NCBI GenBank assembly: GCA_037126765.1
Contig: JBBCBC010000009.1
Location: forward strand, 27,984,870 to 28,048,869
Origin: Stenogyne calaminthoides
Taxonomy: Eukaryota > Streptophyta > Magnoliopsida > Lamiales > Lamiaceae
Reading direction: 5' to 3'
Length of the DNA stretch: 64,000 bases
Part shown: one piece after another, positions 22,932-34,878 of the stretch
How the letters are laid out: every line of letters starts with the position of its first letter
Numbering within the stretch: position 1 is the first letter of the stretch
Made by a program: the position numbers and the translations under genes
Notes under the pieces: generated by a model
What the model saw: the letters and a program-made list of their open reading frames with translations, nothing else
Told to the model about the DNA's origin: nothing
Database searches by the model: none

Positions 22932-23904
22932 TTTTTTTTCCCAACACTTATCAAAAAAGCTTAATCCCAATATTTTTTTCCCAACACCTCTCTTTTGTCA
23001 TCATTTCATTATTTTAAATTAACCCTTTTTTTCCATCTTTTATTATATTTATCTCATATCAATATCATTTACCAATATCATTTATACCATTTCATTCAAT
23101 TAATTTTTGTACTACTTTAATTCAACTCTCATATCATTATTTTTTTTAAATTTGTACCAATTTAATTAAATTAACCCTTTTTTGAAGCCTATCTTTTCCT
23201 TTTTAATTTTTTTTGACTTCATTAAAAATTCAATAATCCAAAATATTATTCTAAATCCTTGATAAAAAAGAATCAAATAAAAAATACCAAATATCATTCT
23301 CATTGTATATGTGTACTAATTTATTTCAATAAGAGACCAATAATAGAGCAACCCACCAAACAATTTGGATTTTTTTTTTTTATCGGACAAAAGTTAATTT
23401 TAATTCAACTCTCATATCATTATTTTTAAATTTATACCACAATTTAATTAAGTTAATGGGGGCTTTAAAAAATTAACCAAGTATCACCATTTAATGAAGC
23501 CTATTCTACCATTCCTTTTTATTTTTATTTTATTTTCTAATTTTTTAATTAATTTTTTTTTTTAAGTTTTTTCATTTAAAAATTCAAAAATCAATCCAAA
23601 ATATTAAATTTTCTCTTTGGCAATTAAAATGAAACTAAATATTTTTTTTTAGGTTTTGAATTTCTAAAAATAAATGTTTTAAAATAAAAAAATAATAAAA
23701 TGGGAAATTTATTATGAAATTTGTTCATAATATGTACTAATAAATTATTTAAATTAAGATTAATTTAAAAAAATGCAAATTTTAATAGAACAATTTCCAT
23801 AGGAACTCCTGTTAAAAGAATGATTTTTATATTTTGAATTTTTTTTTATCGGATCAAAAATTTTTGTCAATTGTTAATGTTTGAACATTTTTTTTTTTTT
23901 ATTT
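22932..23904. other. AT-rich spacer with a diverged direct repeat
   Basis: No gene. The right terminus of the foldback element is partly repeated (CTTAATCCCAATA at about 22,919 and 22,962). A block around TTTAATTCAACTCTCATATCATTAT occurs at about 23,118 and again at about 23,400, each followed by similar AATTTAATTAA and GAAGCCTAT text. A TATCGGACAAAAGTTAATTTT fragment near 23,382 resembles a SINE tail. Confidence 0.5.
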
Positions 23905-24135
23905 TTTCGAAGACACCAATGGCCCAAATACCCATAACCCACAAAATCGTTTAAAATTCACCTTACCGTAACTCCGATAACTCCAATTAGAATTCCCACC
24001 CGTTTAAATCTAAGACACCAATCACCCAAATATCCACAAAATCACAATTCAATAACTCCCATAACTCCAATTAGTTCAGGAGGAATCGAACCTGGTCTCT
24101 CACTTAAATGAGGAGCTGGGTTTGCTAAAAGCCAC
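23905..24135 (-). mobile_element. tRNA-derived SINE, copy 2, degenerate
   Basis: Related to copy 1. On the minus strand the B box GGTTCGATTCC lies at 24,082-24,092, and the A-box side (TGGCTTTTAGCAAACCC) reads down from about 24,135. The tail part, with CCATAACTCCAATTAG, is present twice in diverged form (about 23,940-23,995 and 24,010-24,075). No clear target-site duplication was found, so the left boundary is uncertain. Confidence 0.6.
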
Positions 24136-24881
24136 CCACGATTAACAATGATTGGATTTAATTGAAAGCAATTCCAAAAATAGAAATTAGAAAATGTGTG
24201 ATGAATAATTAATTATATATAGTTGCGCGGAGAATGAGTTGGGGTCACCCCACTATAATTTACGGTGGCTATTTATTTTAGAGTTGGTCTTAATGTCTTA
24301 TATAAAATAATTTATCATACGCAGTTATACTTAATATATATATAGTAAAAAAATTAATTATTTTAAATGAAATAATTAATATTGACAATATACTGTTAAA
24401 TCTACACACAAATTATAAATCAAATGTAAATTGAAACTGCTAGAATTTACATGAGATTTTGTCAATATTCTATGTTTAAAGAAAAGAAAAGCAGTGGGTG
24501 AATTTATTCAGTGTTTGAAGAAATGAAAGTAATAGATTGCTTGGACGTTAGACATATATATTCTTTGTCCACAAAGCCAACATGCAATGCAAAAGGGCAA
24601 CCCCATAAAGAGTGGGGGACTTTATGGTATAGTTTTTTACAAATTACCTCCTCTTTTTCTCTTTTTTTTTTTTCTTGAACTTTGAAATTCATGATTTTTT
24701 GGATTCGCAATAAATATATACATATATAGGATATCAATGTCCACCAGAATATGAATCATCTGTGCCCTATTATAAAGTACAAATAATTATGATAAAATTG
24801 ACTTCGTAATAAATCAACATAATTAAATTTGGCTCCATGTATATATACAATTTATATCTCCAATTTAGTGTTTGAGTTTTC
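24136..24881. other. Spacer, nothing recognised
   Basis: AT-rich with short open frames only. No inverted repeat, RNA gene or protein similarity that I can support. Confidence 0.5.
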
Positions 24882-24891
24882 TCAATCACTT

Positions 24892-25078
24892 TTTTTTCTA
24901 TCTTTTATCGGACAAAGTTAATTGTTAGTAGTTAGTACACCAAGCATCCAAATACTCCACGAAATCACCAATCTATCTTATAACTCCTATAACTCTAAAT
25001 TCGTTCTCAAATATAATCGAATTTGGGTCTCCCACTCAAATGTGGAGCCCGGTGGCCGGTGGACTAAGCCACCTGGTT
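24892..25078 (-). mobile_element. tRNA-derived SINE, copy 3
   Basis: 187 bp flanked by the 10-bp duplication TCAATCACTT (24,882-24,891 and 25,079-25,088). It has the same structure and orientation as copy 1. The B box is mutated (ATTCGATTATA on the minus strand) and the A-box region reads TGGCTTAGTCCACC. It ends in a plus-strand T run equal to a minus-strand A-tail. Confidence 0.85.
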
Positions 25079-25326
25079 TCAATCACTTGATGTAAACACA
25101 GCATGATATGTAGATATATAAAAGAAGTAAAATCAAGATGAATCAAGTGGACACTTTACTATCTGTTAAATGTAAATTTTATAGTTAATGGATTAGCAAG
25201 GAGCGGGACGGATATGGTGGGGGAACAAAATAAATACAAAATTTAAAATACATTAATTTTCTCACTACAACTCAAATCTGTTACATTTATAGCTAGATCT
25301 ATGTGTTTTTATAAATTGAAATATTA

Positions 25327-25569
25327 GGGTCCACTTGGTTTGGGGTAATGAAAGTGGGTAATGAAAATCGCTTCTATTGATGTTGCTGGTTAGTTTTGAT
25401 AAACAAATAATATGAATAGAAGTAAGAAATTGTTACCCTCACTCACTCAACACACCTCACATGATATCCATTGTTGATGTTTTAACCAAGCAATATCAAT
25501 AACCCTCAGTAATTGACTTTCAATGATTCTCATTACCATTATCATTCCCTAATCATACCAAGCGGACCT
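25327..25569. mobile_element. Tourist-like (PIF/Harbinger) MITE
   Basis: 243 bp with imperfect inverted termini GGGTCCACTTGGTTTG.../...CATACCAAGCGGACCT, flanked by TTA on both sides (25,324-25,326 and 25,570-25,572). Internal halves are complementary (GGTAATGAAAATCG... against ...CAATGATTCTCATTACC). Non-coding. Confidence 0.8.
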
Positions 25570-25572
25570 TTA

Positions 25573-26190
25573 GTTTATGATTCACTATAACACTATAAAA
25601 AACTTATCTCTCATTATATACAATCAATTGTATGTATAAAGGTAAAATATACAGGAAAATATTTGAACTTTCGAAGTACGTGTGTGAATTTACTAAATTG
25701 AGTTTTGTCTAATTCAAACTCAAATTAGAATGGGCTTGACTTAAATTACTAATGTCCGAGTCAAAATTCAGTTCCTGTCAAACAAATTAATGTAAAAATA
25801 GCCTCTTATTATACACTGACTCCTCTAAACCCTAAACAATATAATACTAATGTTTTTAGACTCGAGACACCAGTGAGTCAGATACACAAACACAAGGCAT
25901 AACAGATATTGGTCATAATTAAGTTAGTACAAATTTTGAGTTAATTATTTTGCACTTGGATCAATACGCAGGAACTGCCACAATTAAGCAGTGATTAGGC
26001 CACATGCACCATGCAAGTTACACTACTCTATACTTTATTTGTTCTTTATAAGTACAAAGCATTTTATTACTTTCATGCTTCTCCAATTAATTTATACCTC
26101 CACTCCATAGTGGTGTTATATATTGTGCTGATAGTCAAATATTTAACGATTCTGATGTGGTTTGTTGAATTTGACCACCAAACAAATAAT
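25573..26190. other. Spacer, nothing recognised
   Basis: AT-rich DNA with one 60-codon open frame at 26,011-26,193 that shows no domain or coding bias. No feature is supported. Confidence 0.5.
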
Positions 26191-26194
26191 TAAT

Positions 26195-26425
26195 CGAACA
26201 AGAACACTACGGGAAGAACCGTAGTTCTTCCCTGAAATATGGTTTTTGGTATATAAGAGGAATGGGGGAAACATTCTAGCCATCCTTTTTACAATGAAGG
26301 GTGAGGTTTATTTATAGAGGACCAGCATGACAAGTCATCAAGCATGACAAATCATCTGCTTAAAGTATGACAAATCACGTGGTCTCGGTGGGACCTGCTG
26401 ACGTGTGATAATTCTGGTGACAACA
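26195..26425 (-). promoter_or_regulatory. LTR-like promoter fragment with hairpin and triple repeat
   Basis: The minus strand has a TATA-like CTATAAATAA (near 26,309-26,318). Upstream of it, three copies of ATGACAAATCA-type words lie at about 26,326, 26,341 and 26,368, the last followed by a CACGTG G-box. Downstream is a second TATATA. A perfect 9-bp inverted repeat GGGAAGAAC-CGTA-GTTCTTCCC lies at 26,211-26,232. TGTTGTCACC on the minus strand (from 26,424 downwards) looks like an LTR start. Probably a solo LTR or fragment; no duplication was confirmed. Confidence 0.4.
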
Positions 26426-26687
26426 TATACATTACTAGTATTGCACCCGTGCTAGCGCACGGTCATTGTTGTCATCAAATATTTTATATGTTAAAATATT
26501 ATTTTTAATAAATATAAATTTTATATTAACATCTTGTTATATTATTTATCTTCATAATAATGTGAGTTTTAAACTAAAATTTTAATATTTTAAAATTATA
26601 TTTAATTTTAATGTTGATCTTTTAAAGAAAATTCTTGGCAAAGAAGAATTAATTTTAGTATATTTTTGGGTTAATTGCAAAAGATAT

Positions 26688-27642
26688 CACCACCTTTAAT
26701 GTTTTTATCAATTATAATATTTTATTTTCTTTGCAATTCGAGACACCACATTTTTATGTTATTCGAAGCATCTGTTAATTTTTCAGCAATAATTAAGTGG
26801 GGTGGCTTCAGAGTTGACATAAATGTCCATGTAGGATGTCAAGATTAGTGAATAAAATGATTTTTTTTAATTTAATTTTTTTTTGTAAGAAAAGCAAAGT
26901 TTTTGGAGCATTTTTTTTTTGAGAAATAATAAGAGCATAGTTTTTGGCAGGATGGGTTTTGAGGGTTCTATTCCTAAATTTTTAAAATAATTTTTAGATA
27001 TTATTTTTTTTAAAATTAAATTAAAAAAATGAAAAAAAATTTATTCATCAATCGTGGAATCCTACATGAACATCTATGTAGTAGCTCCAGCAGCCACATT
27101 ATTCAATTGTTGCTAGTAAATGAGCAAATGCTCCAAATTGTAAAATTTTAAAAGGTGATATCTTAAAGTGCAAAGAAAAAAAAGGATGTCAAGACTGGTG
27201 AATAAAATGATTTTTTTTTTAATTTAAAATTATTTTTGTAAGAAAAACAATATCTAAAAATATTTTTATATTTAAATTTGGAGCTGCGATTTTGTAGTCG
27301 ATGTAGCGTTCTTCCTATAAGTTTTTTGGAGAAATAATAAGAGCATATTTTTTGTCAGGATGAGTTGGGGTTTTATTCTTAAATTTTAAAAATATTTTGT
27401 TAGATATTGTTTTTCTTTAAAAAAAAATTTTAAAAAATTATTTTATTCATCAATCGTGACATCCTACATGAATATCTATGTAGCAACTCCAGTAGCTACA
27501 TTATCCAATTGTTGTTAGAAAATGGGCAAATGTTTCAAATTACAAAATTTAAAAAGATGATATCTTGAAGTGCAAAGAAAAAGAAAAGATATGTTGTAAT
27601 TGGTAAAAACCCTAACAATGGTGATTTTTTTGCAGCTAACAT
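26688..27642. mobile_element. Foldback element with internal duplication
   Basis: The left terminus GTTAATTGCAAAAGATATCACC is the imperfect reverse complement of the right terminus (GGTGATTTTTTTGCAGCTAAC). Inside, a unit containing GGATGTCAAGA...GAATAAAATGATTTTTTT and TTATTCATCAATCGTG...ATCCTACATGAA is present twice (about 26,838-27,180 and 27,184-27,590), the second copy diverged. Non-coding. It may be MULE-like; flanking A/T runs do not allow a clean duplication call. Confidence 0.6.
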
Positions 27643-28499
27643 TATTTTTATTACATATGTTGTATTAATGTTACAATGTTTCTATAACAAAGTTCAAATA
27701 TTGATGTAATATTTATATTCATGATCAAAATATCGATTAATTTTTAAAATATATAATTTTGACATATATTTTACTAAATTAAATTTACGAAATTTATAAC
27801 AAATAGCTTAAATTAATATATTGTTATAATATAAAAATTCACAAAAATATACATTTACTTATATAAGATATCTAATATTTTCATATTAAACATTAATTTT
27901 ACAATAAGTAGACTCATCATAAAGTGTTAGAAAAAATATAATAATTTATTTATATATAATATTTTAAATAATTAATATTGTAATAATCCTATATGAAAAG
28001 GACTTTACCAAAAATAAAACATCATGAAAAAGTTGTGACGTTTGAATATTTATTATTATAAAATTATATATTCCTAAAAACTTCATAAAAAACTACATTT
28101 TTCGTGATATTACAATTATGTGTATCATCATCACACAATAGGATCTTCAAACCTTAGAGGTTTGTTGTCCGGGAAACAACTGCGTACAGTTGTCCATGAC
28201 TAAAAATGGACTTCTACAAAAATTTCCCTACATTAGAAAATGATTGTCCTTGACTTTTATTTATAGACATAGCATATGAAACAATCAATGAAAATTGTCT
28301 TCATTGAAATTTAAATGACAATCCATGACCAGAAGGAGTGACGTAAGTCTAGGTATCAAAGCTAACTATCCGACATTACTTTTCGATAGAACCTTAGCTT
28401 CAAGAATAATATCACTCATCTTCAAAATAACCAACCTACATATTGAAAAATAACATTTCATTAAAAATTTAATGAATTAATACATATTCAACCTTTAAA

Positions 28500-29640
28500 A
28501 TATGAGAAAAAAAAATTAAAAAATATTATATTAAAAGACCAAACTTGGTTCCATTGCACAAACCCCTTGAATAATCAATATTTCTTAATAACAATATCGA
28601 TGTTCCAATTTTAAAATTCAGTTCATGATTAAGAACACCAGGACACTTTGGACTATTCAAGAATTCAGAAGTGTACACATTAGAAAGATGGTCAACATTT
28701 GAACTAACACAGTAAGGACTATTAGTGCTCAAATAAGTACGTGATTCATTTTCGTTCAACCGAATCATGTGATCGCTTGTGGACCTAAAAACATCCAAAG
28801 TAGGAGCAATATTGCTCTATTCTGCAAATAATCGTGATCGTTCATCATGTTATTAAAATTAGGATAAATATTATCAACAATAAGAACGATCGGATCATCA
28901 CCACCTCTCAAAAAGTATCACCCGGAATTTGTACATATACTTCCATCTCCAATAGATGTTATCCAATATGAAAAAAACTTTCAATTTTTTTAAACCATCA
29001 GCTGATTCCAAATTCCGTAACCACATGTTACTTGTAAGTTTTAGTAGGGTAAAAATCATTCCACAAAAGAGATGAACTTATTGTAGCTTGAGCATATCAT
29101 GTCTTGTTCCTTTTTGAATAACCGACAATATATGTCAGAAATCGCCTCCAAACACAACATTCTTATCACGAAAATAAAATCCAAAAGATAATGGATCGGC
29201 CATCTGCATAATATCCTTCAAAGTAGTATCAAGTGCTTCAATACAACATATATTTATCATGGAAGCTTCATCCTATATATTGATGTCGATCTTAATAAAA
29301 AGCTCGGCAAAATGATTATACTAATTAAAACTTGGAAGTAGAATCTTCGGTACCATTAATTGGAATGACAAACCTAGAATGAGCAGAGAAGCGAAGACAT
29401 ATCACTGGAGGGTACATTAATGATAATCTTATCATTATACCTCAAACCTGTAGACAACGTCTTACATATAATTTTTTTTCCAATTTCATTGTATTCATAC
29501 ACAAAAAATACCCCCACCTCTACCAGAATGAATGAACTTTTGTAATGATTCATAAAAATTGTGTTGTATGCAAATTCCATAAAATACTCATATTCAATCT
29601 TCAATTCTAATATGTTGTATGCAAATTCCATTTTCAACAA
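28500..29640 (-). pseudogene. Helitron PIF1-type helicase relic
   Basis: Two open stretches on the minus strand fit a Helitron helicase. The region 29,640-29,374 contains a decayed Walker A neighbourhood (VEVGVFFVYEYNEIGKKIICKTLSTGLR); family members have a GxxGxGKT-type loop there and this copy has lost it. The region 28,798-28,526 matches the C-terminal helicase core (SNVDHLSNVYTSEFLNSPKCPGVLNHELNFKIG, then LLRNIDYSRGLCNGT). The part between is frameshifted. The helicase would unwind DNA during rolling-circle transposition. It is a relic, not an active enzyme. Confidence 0.78.
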
Positions 29641-29900
29641 TCTATTCAGATATGAAAAATTAAGATCTGAATTGGTATACCCTCAAAGTCCTGCAGAGAC
29701 TTGCCAGGAATCCGCAACATATTAATAATCTCTATAAGACAACCATTCTTGAATCTTCATTGGCCATCCTTAATTCTATATAAATTTAAGATTAAATGGA
29801 TATTAATTAATTTAATTATATTAGGAATAATAGAATATGACATATGTTGTTGGTAAAATAAAATAATATTTTACTGTTTAAATTAAAAATTTATTATTTA

Positions 29901-30184
29901 CTACATCCGTCTCATGATTTTTTCATACTTTCCTTTTCAGTACGTTCCAACATTATGTTAACACCCTAAAAAAGGAAAACCCTTTATAAACTACTCCCTC
30001 ACAATATTCACAAATTTACACAAAATGACATTATTTTTGGGCCCACACATACACATAATTCAACTCATCTATTTACTTTATAAATAAATATTTACAAAAT
30101 TACCCCTCAAAATCCTACTCATTATTCCATTTTCTTAATATATGTGTCACGTCACACGTGAACAAAATATAGGGACGGAGGGAG
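29901..30184. mobile_element. Stowaway MITE 1
   Basis: 284 bp with termini CTACATCCGTCTCATGA.../...TAGGGACGGAGGGAG and TA on both sides (29,899-29,900 and 30,185-30,186). The right terminus is the perfect Stowaway consensus and the left is slightly degenerate. Inserted in Helitron 1. Confidence 0.85.
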
Positions 30185-30567
30185 TAACAAAATTATTTTT
30201 TATAGATATATGTCATTTTTAAAACGTATTATGAATATATTTTAAATTAAATTAAATATAATTGAAACTCGTGTAATGAGAATATTAACTTGATCTACAA
30301 CATTTTTAGATGATCCACCAATTTATTGTCAGTTAAATTTCTTAACTAAATTGTAAAGTTATATAATGTTTAATTTAATTGAATCATTACTCATTTTGAA
30401 AATCTACAAAATTTAAAAAATCTACAAATCTTATACACTATATAAATTCTATATTTGAATAACATCAATTAACAATTTATTTTAACAGGTGGTTATTTTT
30501 TATCCTATACTTTACCAGATTGATTAATAATCTTAATTGTAAAAATCTATTTTAATAACACTATCAT

Positions 30568-30945
30568 GTTTATATATATATATATATATATATATTAGAT
30601 TAGAATAATATTATTCAATATTTAATAATGTTGATAATATATATAATTTAATATAAATTGATCAACATACATAATTTAAAATTAATATCTTTTATAATAT
30701 GAACATCCTACGGTATTTCGTCACAATATTATATTGAATTACACATGATATCTATTATTTTAATAATTGCATAACTATATATACTAAACAGTTCATATTA
30801 GTTAGTTAATTAAATAAATTATGATTAATAAAATAATACATAACAATATTAAAAACCTCTCTCCCATAGTTTAACAATTATGTGGTGCAAAAAAAAATTC
30901 ATTAAGCATATACGACATATATATATATATATATATATTAATCAA
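30568..30945. repeat. Two (TA)n microsatellites
   Basis: Alternating TA runs lie at about 30,571-30,596 and 30,918-30,940 in otherwise AT-rich Helitron sequence. Confidence 0.85.
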
Positions 30946-33312
30946 CTGAAGAGAGTTTTTTACGAGTTATAAGAGACTATGAACCCAGTCTAATCATATT
31001 TTAAAGGGAAACATGATTCAAATGTTAAAGTGGAGCTCAGTCTCATGTATAAAATTGTGCCACAAAAGACTTCCTCATTAACTTATATATATTTTCTTGA
31101 AATACACCTAGCTTACCTACTTTACAAAGAAACAATTTAAAAAAAACTACCTAAATTTTTTTATACAGAAAAGGTAACAAATTGAGTCCCAACATTTTAG
31201 TTCAATTGTCTCGATCAAGACACTACACAATTACAAAAATAAAATCTCGTATTCATCTCATATACAAAATCATAAAGAAAAATAAAATAAATAGGGCAAA
31301 CTCTTTCAAATTTGAGAATCCATAAATAGTTGAAAACAAAATGAGATGAAATAGGTAGCTCCAATTATATGACGTGTACATATTCTTGTCTTCATAGTCA
31401 ATGCATGCCAAATTCTCAATGTGAATAGCGCAAATAAAATATATGTACATGTTATCTTCTTACCTGCTCCACTTGCCTCTAGAACCTACATAATTAATAA
31501 GTTAACTCTGCAGACACAAATTCGATGTGAAATGCTATTAAAAAGAGTTGGCAAATTAAAAGTGGAAAATTTCGTGCTAAAGTTAATGTCCTAAACCAAT
31601 TTAATCAACCATAGCTAAATCGTTATAGAGAGAGTTAAGCTATTACAGTAAAAAATTATTCAATGGATCAATGGGACATCGCAAACATATTATCACAAAC
31701 CTATTGAAATGGAAATGAAATAAAAATTTGTAAAATGAATTTAGCACCAATTTAAGAAAATCATGGGGAAATTTTACACTACATTCAAGATATGATTTAA
31801 AGGAGATCATGAAAAGAAAAATACAGTCTTATTTGTTTAAAAACTTACATTCAAGGCAAAAAAAAAAAACAAGTCGATAGTAAGAAGGTTCACTCATCTT
31901 GTAGCACAAAGTTTTGGAAGAAAGAAATGAGAGACTGGATTCTTAAAAAATATTTACATGCTAAATTACATAACTGAAATTCTTCATAGCAAGTCAATTC
32001 AATATTTTAAAATTTTCAACATATCACAAAGTCGAATATTGGTAAAAAACACATTATAAATTACACAGATTAAACTTCAAAATAAACTTAACACATTGAG
32101 AATTCCTGAAAACCATATGAATTGAAATATTTTTTTACCTGTTTGTTGACTTGCAATACCGACATGCAAAATAAATTGAACTAATATAAAAACTCATTGG
32201 TAGGCGAAAGAAGAAGAGTCTTTGGCGAAGAGAGAAACATAAGAGTTTGAAAAGAAAAAAGTTATGAACCATATCCTATAACAAAGGCAGAAAGAAAACA
32301 TTTTAGGGGAAAACTAAATGGTCAAATGAATGTTGATAATTTTGAAGTCATACCCTCACAATCAAACATTTTTTTAAATTAGAAAAAAAAAATAGATTTA
32401 ATGCTTATCAAGTTATAAATGAAATATTTTTCCTCTCTCTCTTAATTTCATGAAAAAATTAAAATAAATGAACCACTCAACATTGTAGAAAAGCAAGAAA
32501 GTTACCAATGACGATATTTTATTGGGAAAAGCAAGGATCCCTAAACTAATTCTTTCGTCAGTAATAAGGACAACTTCACCAGCAATACTGCCCTTTTTTT
32601 GGAAAATGTTCACACGCTGATTCGTCAAGCTCACTGTGAGAATTTTCTACTTTGATTCTAAATTTTCTTAAATAGGTGATTGCATTTGGAATTTGATTCG
32701 TCAAGCCCTTTTTTTGGAATATGTGTCATGAATTTGCAAGATGTAGGAAGTCTTACATTTATCTTAGAGGCAAATTAAAAAAATAAAAAACTATATGAAT
32801 TTTTTTTGTGGTGTTCATTTCTACTATCCTGATTGATCCGAAGACTTTCCAATTTTAGATTTTTTAGAGTATCTTTATGTGAAGAATCGGTAAGGTAAAC
32901 AATATAGACAATTCTTATGACTGAATCAAAGTAATTAGTATTGAGTACCTAAAATCAGATTGAGATTTTTTTTAAAGTCTCAAATAGACATCTTATCACA
33001 AAGAACTTGCACTTGACTAAAATTCTGTGCATAAATGACTTTCATTGGGTAATTGAAAGAAAAGGACAAAAAAGTAAATAAAATTTGTGATTATTATAAT
33101 CCTGAATATTAATATCAATTTATAGGAAAATGTTATTGCCATATTATATTGCAAATGACATGGTGTTTATATGATTTATGGCAAATTACATGGTGTTAAA
33201 TGATATGCTTTCATAGGATGATTTTATTGAATTAAAATTTATATATTTATGGCATATTACATGGTCTTTATGGATCATTAATTTTGTGACTTATGAGACA
33301 CACATAAAAAAT

Positions 33313-34440
33313 CACATAATGACTATTTTTATTTCTAAAAGAATACATCATCCAACCCAAATAATTATGGCTAAATTCTAATAAAATGATTAAAATAAAA
33401 TATTAAAAAAAGTATATTATATGAACAATATATGAATGAATGAATAGATAATAGCAATACTCAAGCACTTTATAATCACTCACCTAAAATGACTTGAAGA
33501 AGAAAAACTTAAAAATTATTTTGATGTAATGGATGCGGGAGTTTGAGGAACATTTTATACACACACAAGAAAAAAAATATGATGTAGATTTAGAATTAAG
33601 AGCAAACTAATGCAAAGATTACTCAAATGATATATTATTCAATGCATAAGAATATCATTATTATTTTTCAATCAATTTATATCCTACATCGAAATATTTA
33701 TTGGAGAATAATTTTATTATTTGTTTTATAATAATTTTATTAAAATTTATCACATGATGAGATCAATAAGTAAATAATTACTAAGAAATTTTGATTACAA
33801 TATAATAATTTTTTCAATAGTAGTATAAAATTAGAAAATAATTAAATTATATGTATTTGACTTCAATATATAAATTAATATGTAATAGTAAAACTTCACA
33901 CAATGACTATTTGCATTCTAAGGAATACATCATCCAATCCAAACAATAAGGTTAAATTCTAATAAAAATGATTAAATTAAATTTTAAAAAATGTATTATA
34001 TAAAAAATATATGAATGAATAAATAATAGCAATAGTCGAACACTTTATAATCACTCACCTAAAATGAATGCAAGATGAAAAATTTCAAAATTATTTTGAT
34101 GTAATGGATGTGTGGAATTTGAGGAACATTTTATACACAAAAAAATGACGTTGATTTAGAATTAAGAGCAAATTAATGCAAAAATTACTCAATTAATGAT
34201 ATATTATTCAATACATATTAATAGCATTATTATTTTTCAATTAATTTATAACATACATCAAAATATTGGAGAATAATTTTTTCTATAATAATTTTATTAA
34301 AAATTATTCACATGATGGGATCAATAAGTAAATAATTATTATGAAATTTTGATTAAAATATAACAATTTTATCAATTGTAGTATTAAATAAAAAAAAAAA
34401 AAATCATATTTGACTTCAATATAAATTAAAATTGAAATAA
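33313..34440. repeat. Tandem duplication, period about 584 bp
   Basis: A block with ATGACTATTT, then GAATACATCATCCAA, CACTTTATAATCACTCACCTAAAATGA, TTTTGATGTAATGGATG and GAGGAACATTTTATACACA occurs twice in the same order, offset by about 584 bp. The copies differ by substitutions and small indels. Non-coding, inside Helitron 1 near its 5' end. Confidence 0.85.
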
Positions 34441-34671
34441 TAAAAATAAAATCAAAATTATCAAAACATTGAAAACGGAATATAAGGAAGTTTCAATTCT
34501 ACCAAAATATTGAAAACATAATGTAAGGAAAAAATTAATATTAGGAGAGTTATGAAAATTTATTGAAAACACAAATGATGCACTTACATTGATAAACTAA
34601 AGATATAACGGTGGAGGAAAAAGGGAGGGAAATCAAAATTGACATCCGTAAATGTATTATATAGTTATAGA

Positions 34672-34873
34672 TAGATTTATTGTTATCTTATGAGTTATGA
34701 TATTTTAACATTGAATACATAATCGATGACTTACTTTCATGCAAAATAAAATAAAATTTTCATAGCTTACCACCTTAAATACTCTCAAAGATTCCTAAAG
34801 TCTCTCGACTTAATCAAATCTGAAAAAGAAGTAATGCACATGAAAGTTATGCCCTATTATAATTTGGCTCAAT
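34672..34873. other. Short spacer between the Helitron 5' end and copia B
   Basis: About 200 bp, AT-rich, no gene. With the sequence right of 51,171 it forms the pre-insertion site of element B. Confidence 0.6.
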
Positions 34874-34878
34874 TAAAG

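Larger units (their letters stand above)
26435..34671 (-). mobile_element. Helitron 1, about 8.2 kb, decayed
   Basis: The minus-strand 3' end reads CCGTGCGCTAGCACGG (hairpin, complement of 26,447-26,462), then GTGCAATACTAG, and is followed by T, as expected for Helitron CTRR ends inserted between A and T. The 5' end starts TCTATAACTATATAATAC (complement of 34,654-34,671) with A before it. A PIF1-type helicase relic lies inside. I could not find a Rep domain. A Stowaway MITE, a foldback element and a tandem duplication have been added. The 5' terminus is matched by the one at 52,668. Confidence 0.75.

Noticed and set aside
31253..32634. Short minus-strand frames in Helitron 1 as Rep or RPA pieces
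   Set aside because: No recognisable Rep or OB-fold motif; AT-rich chance frames cannot be excluded.
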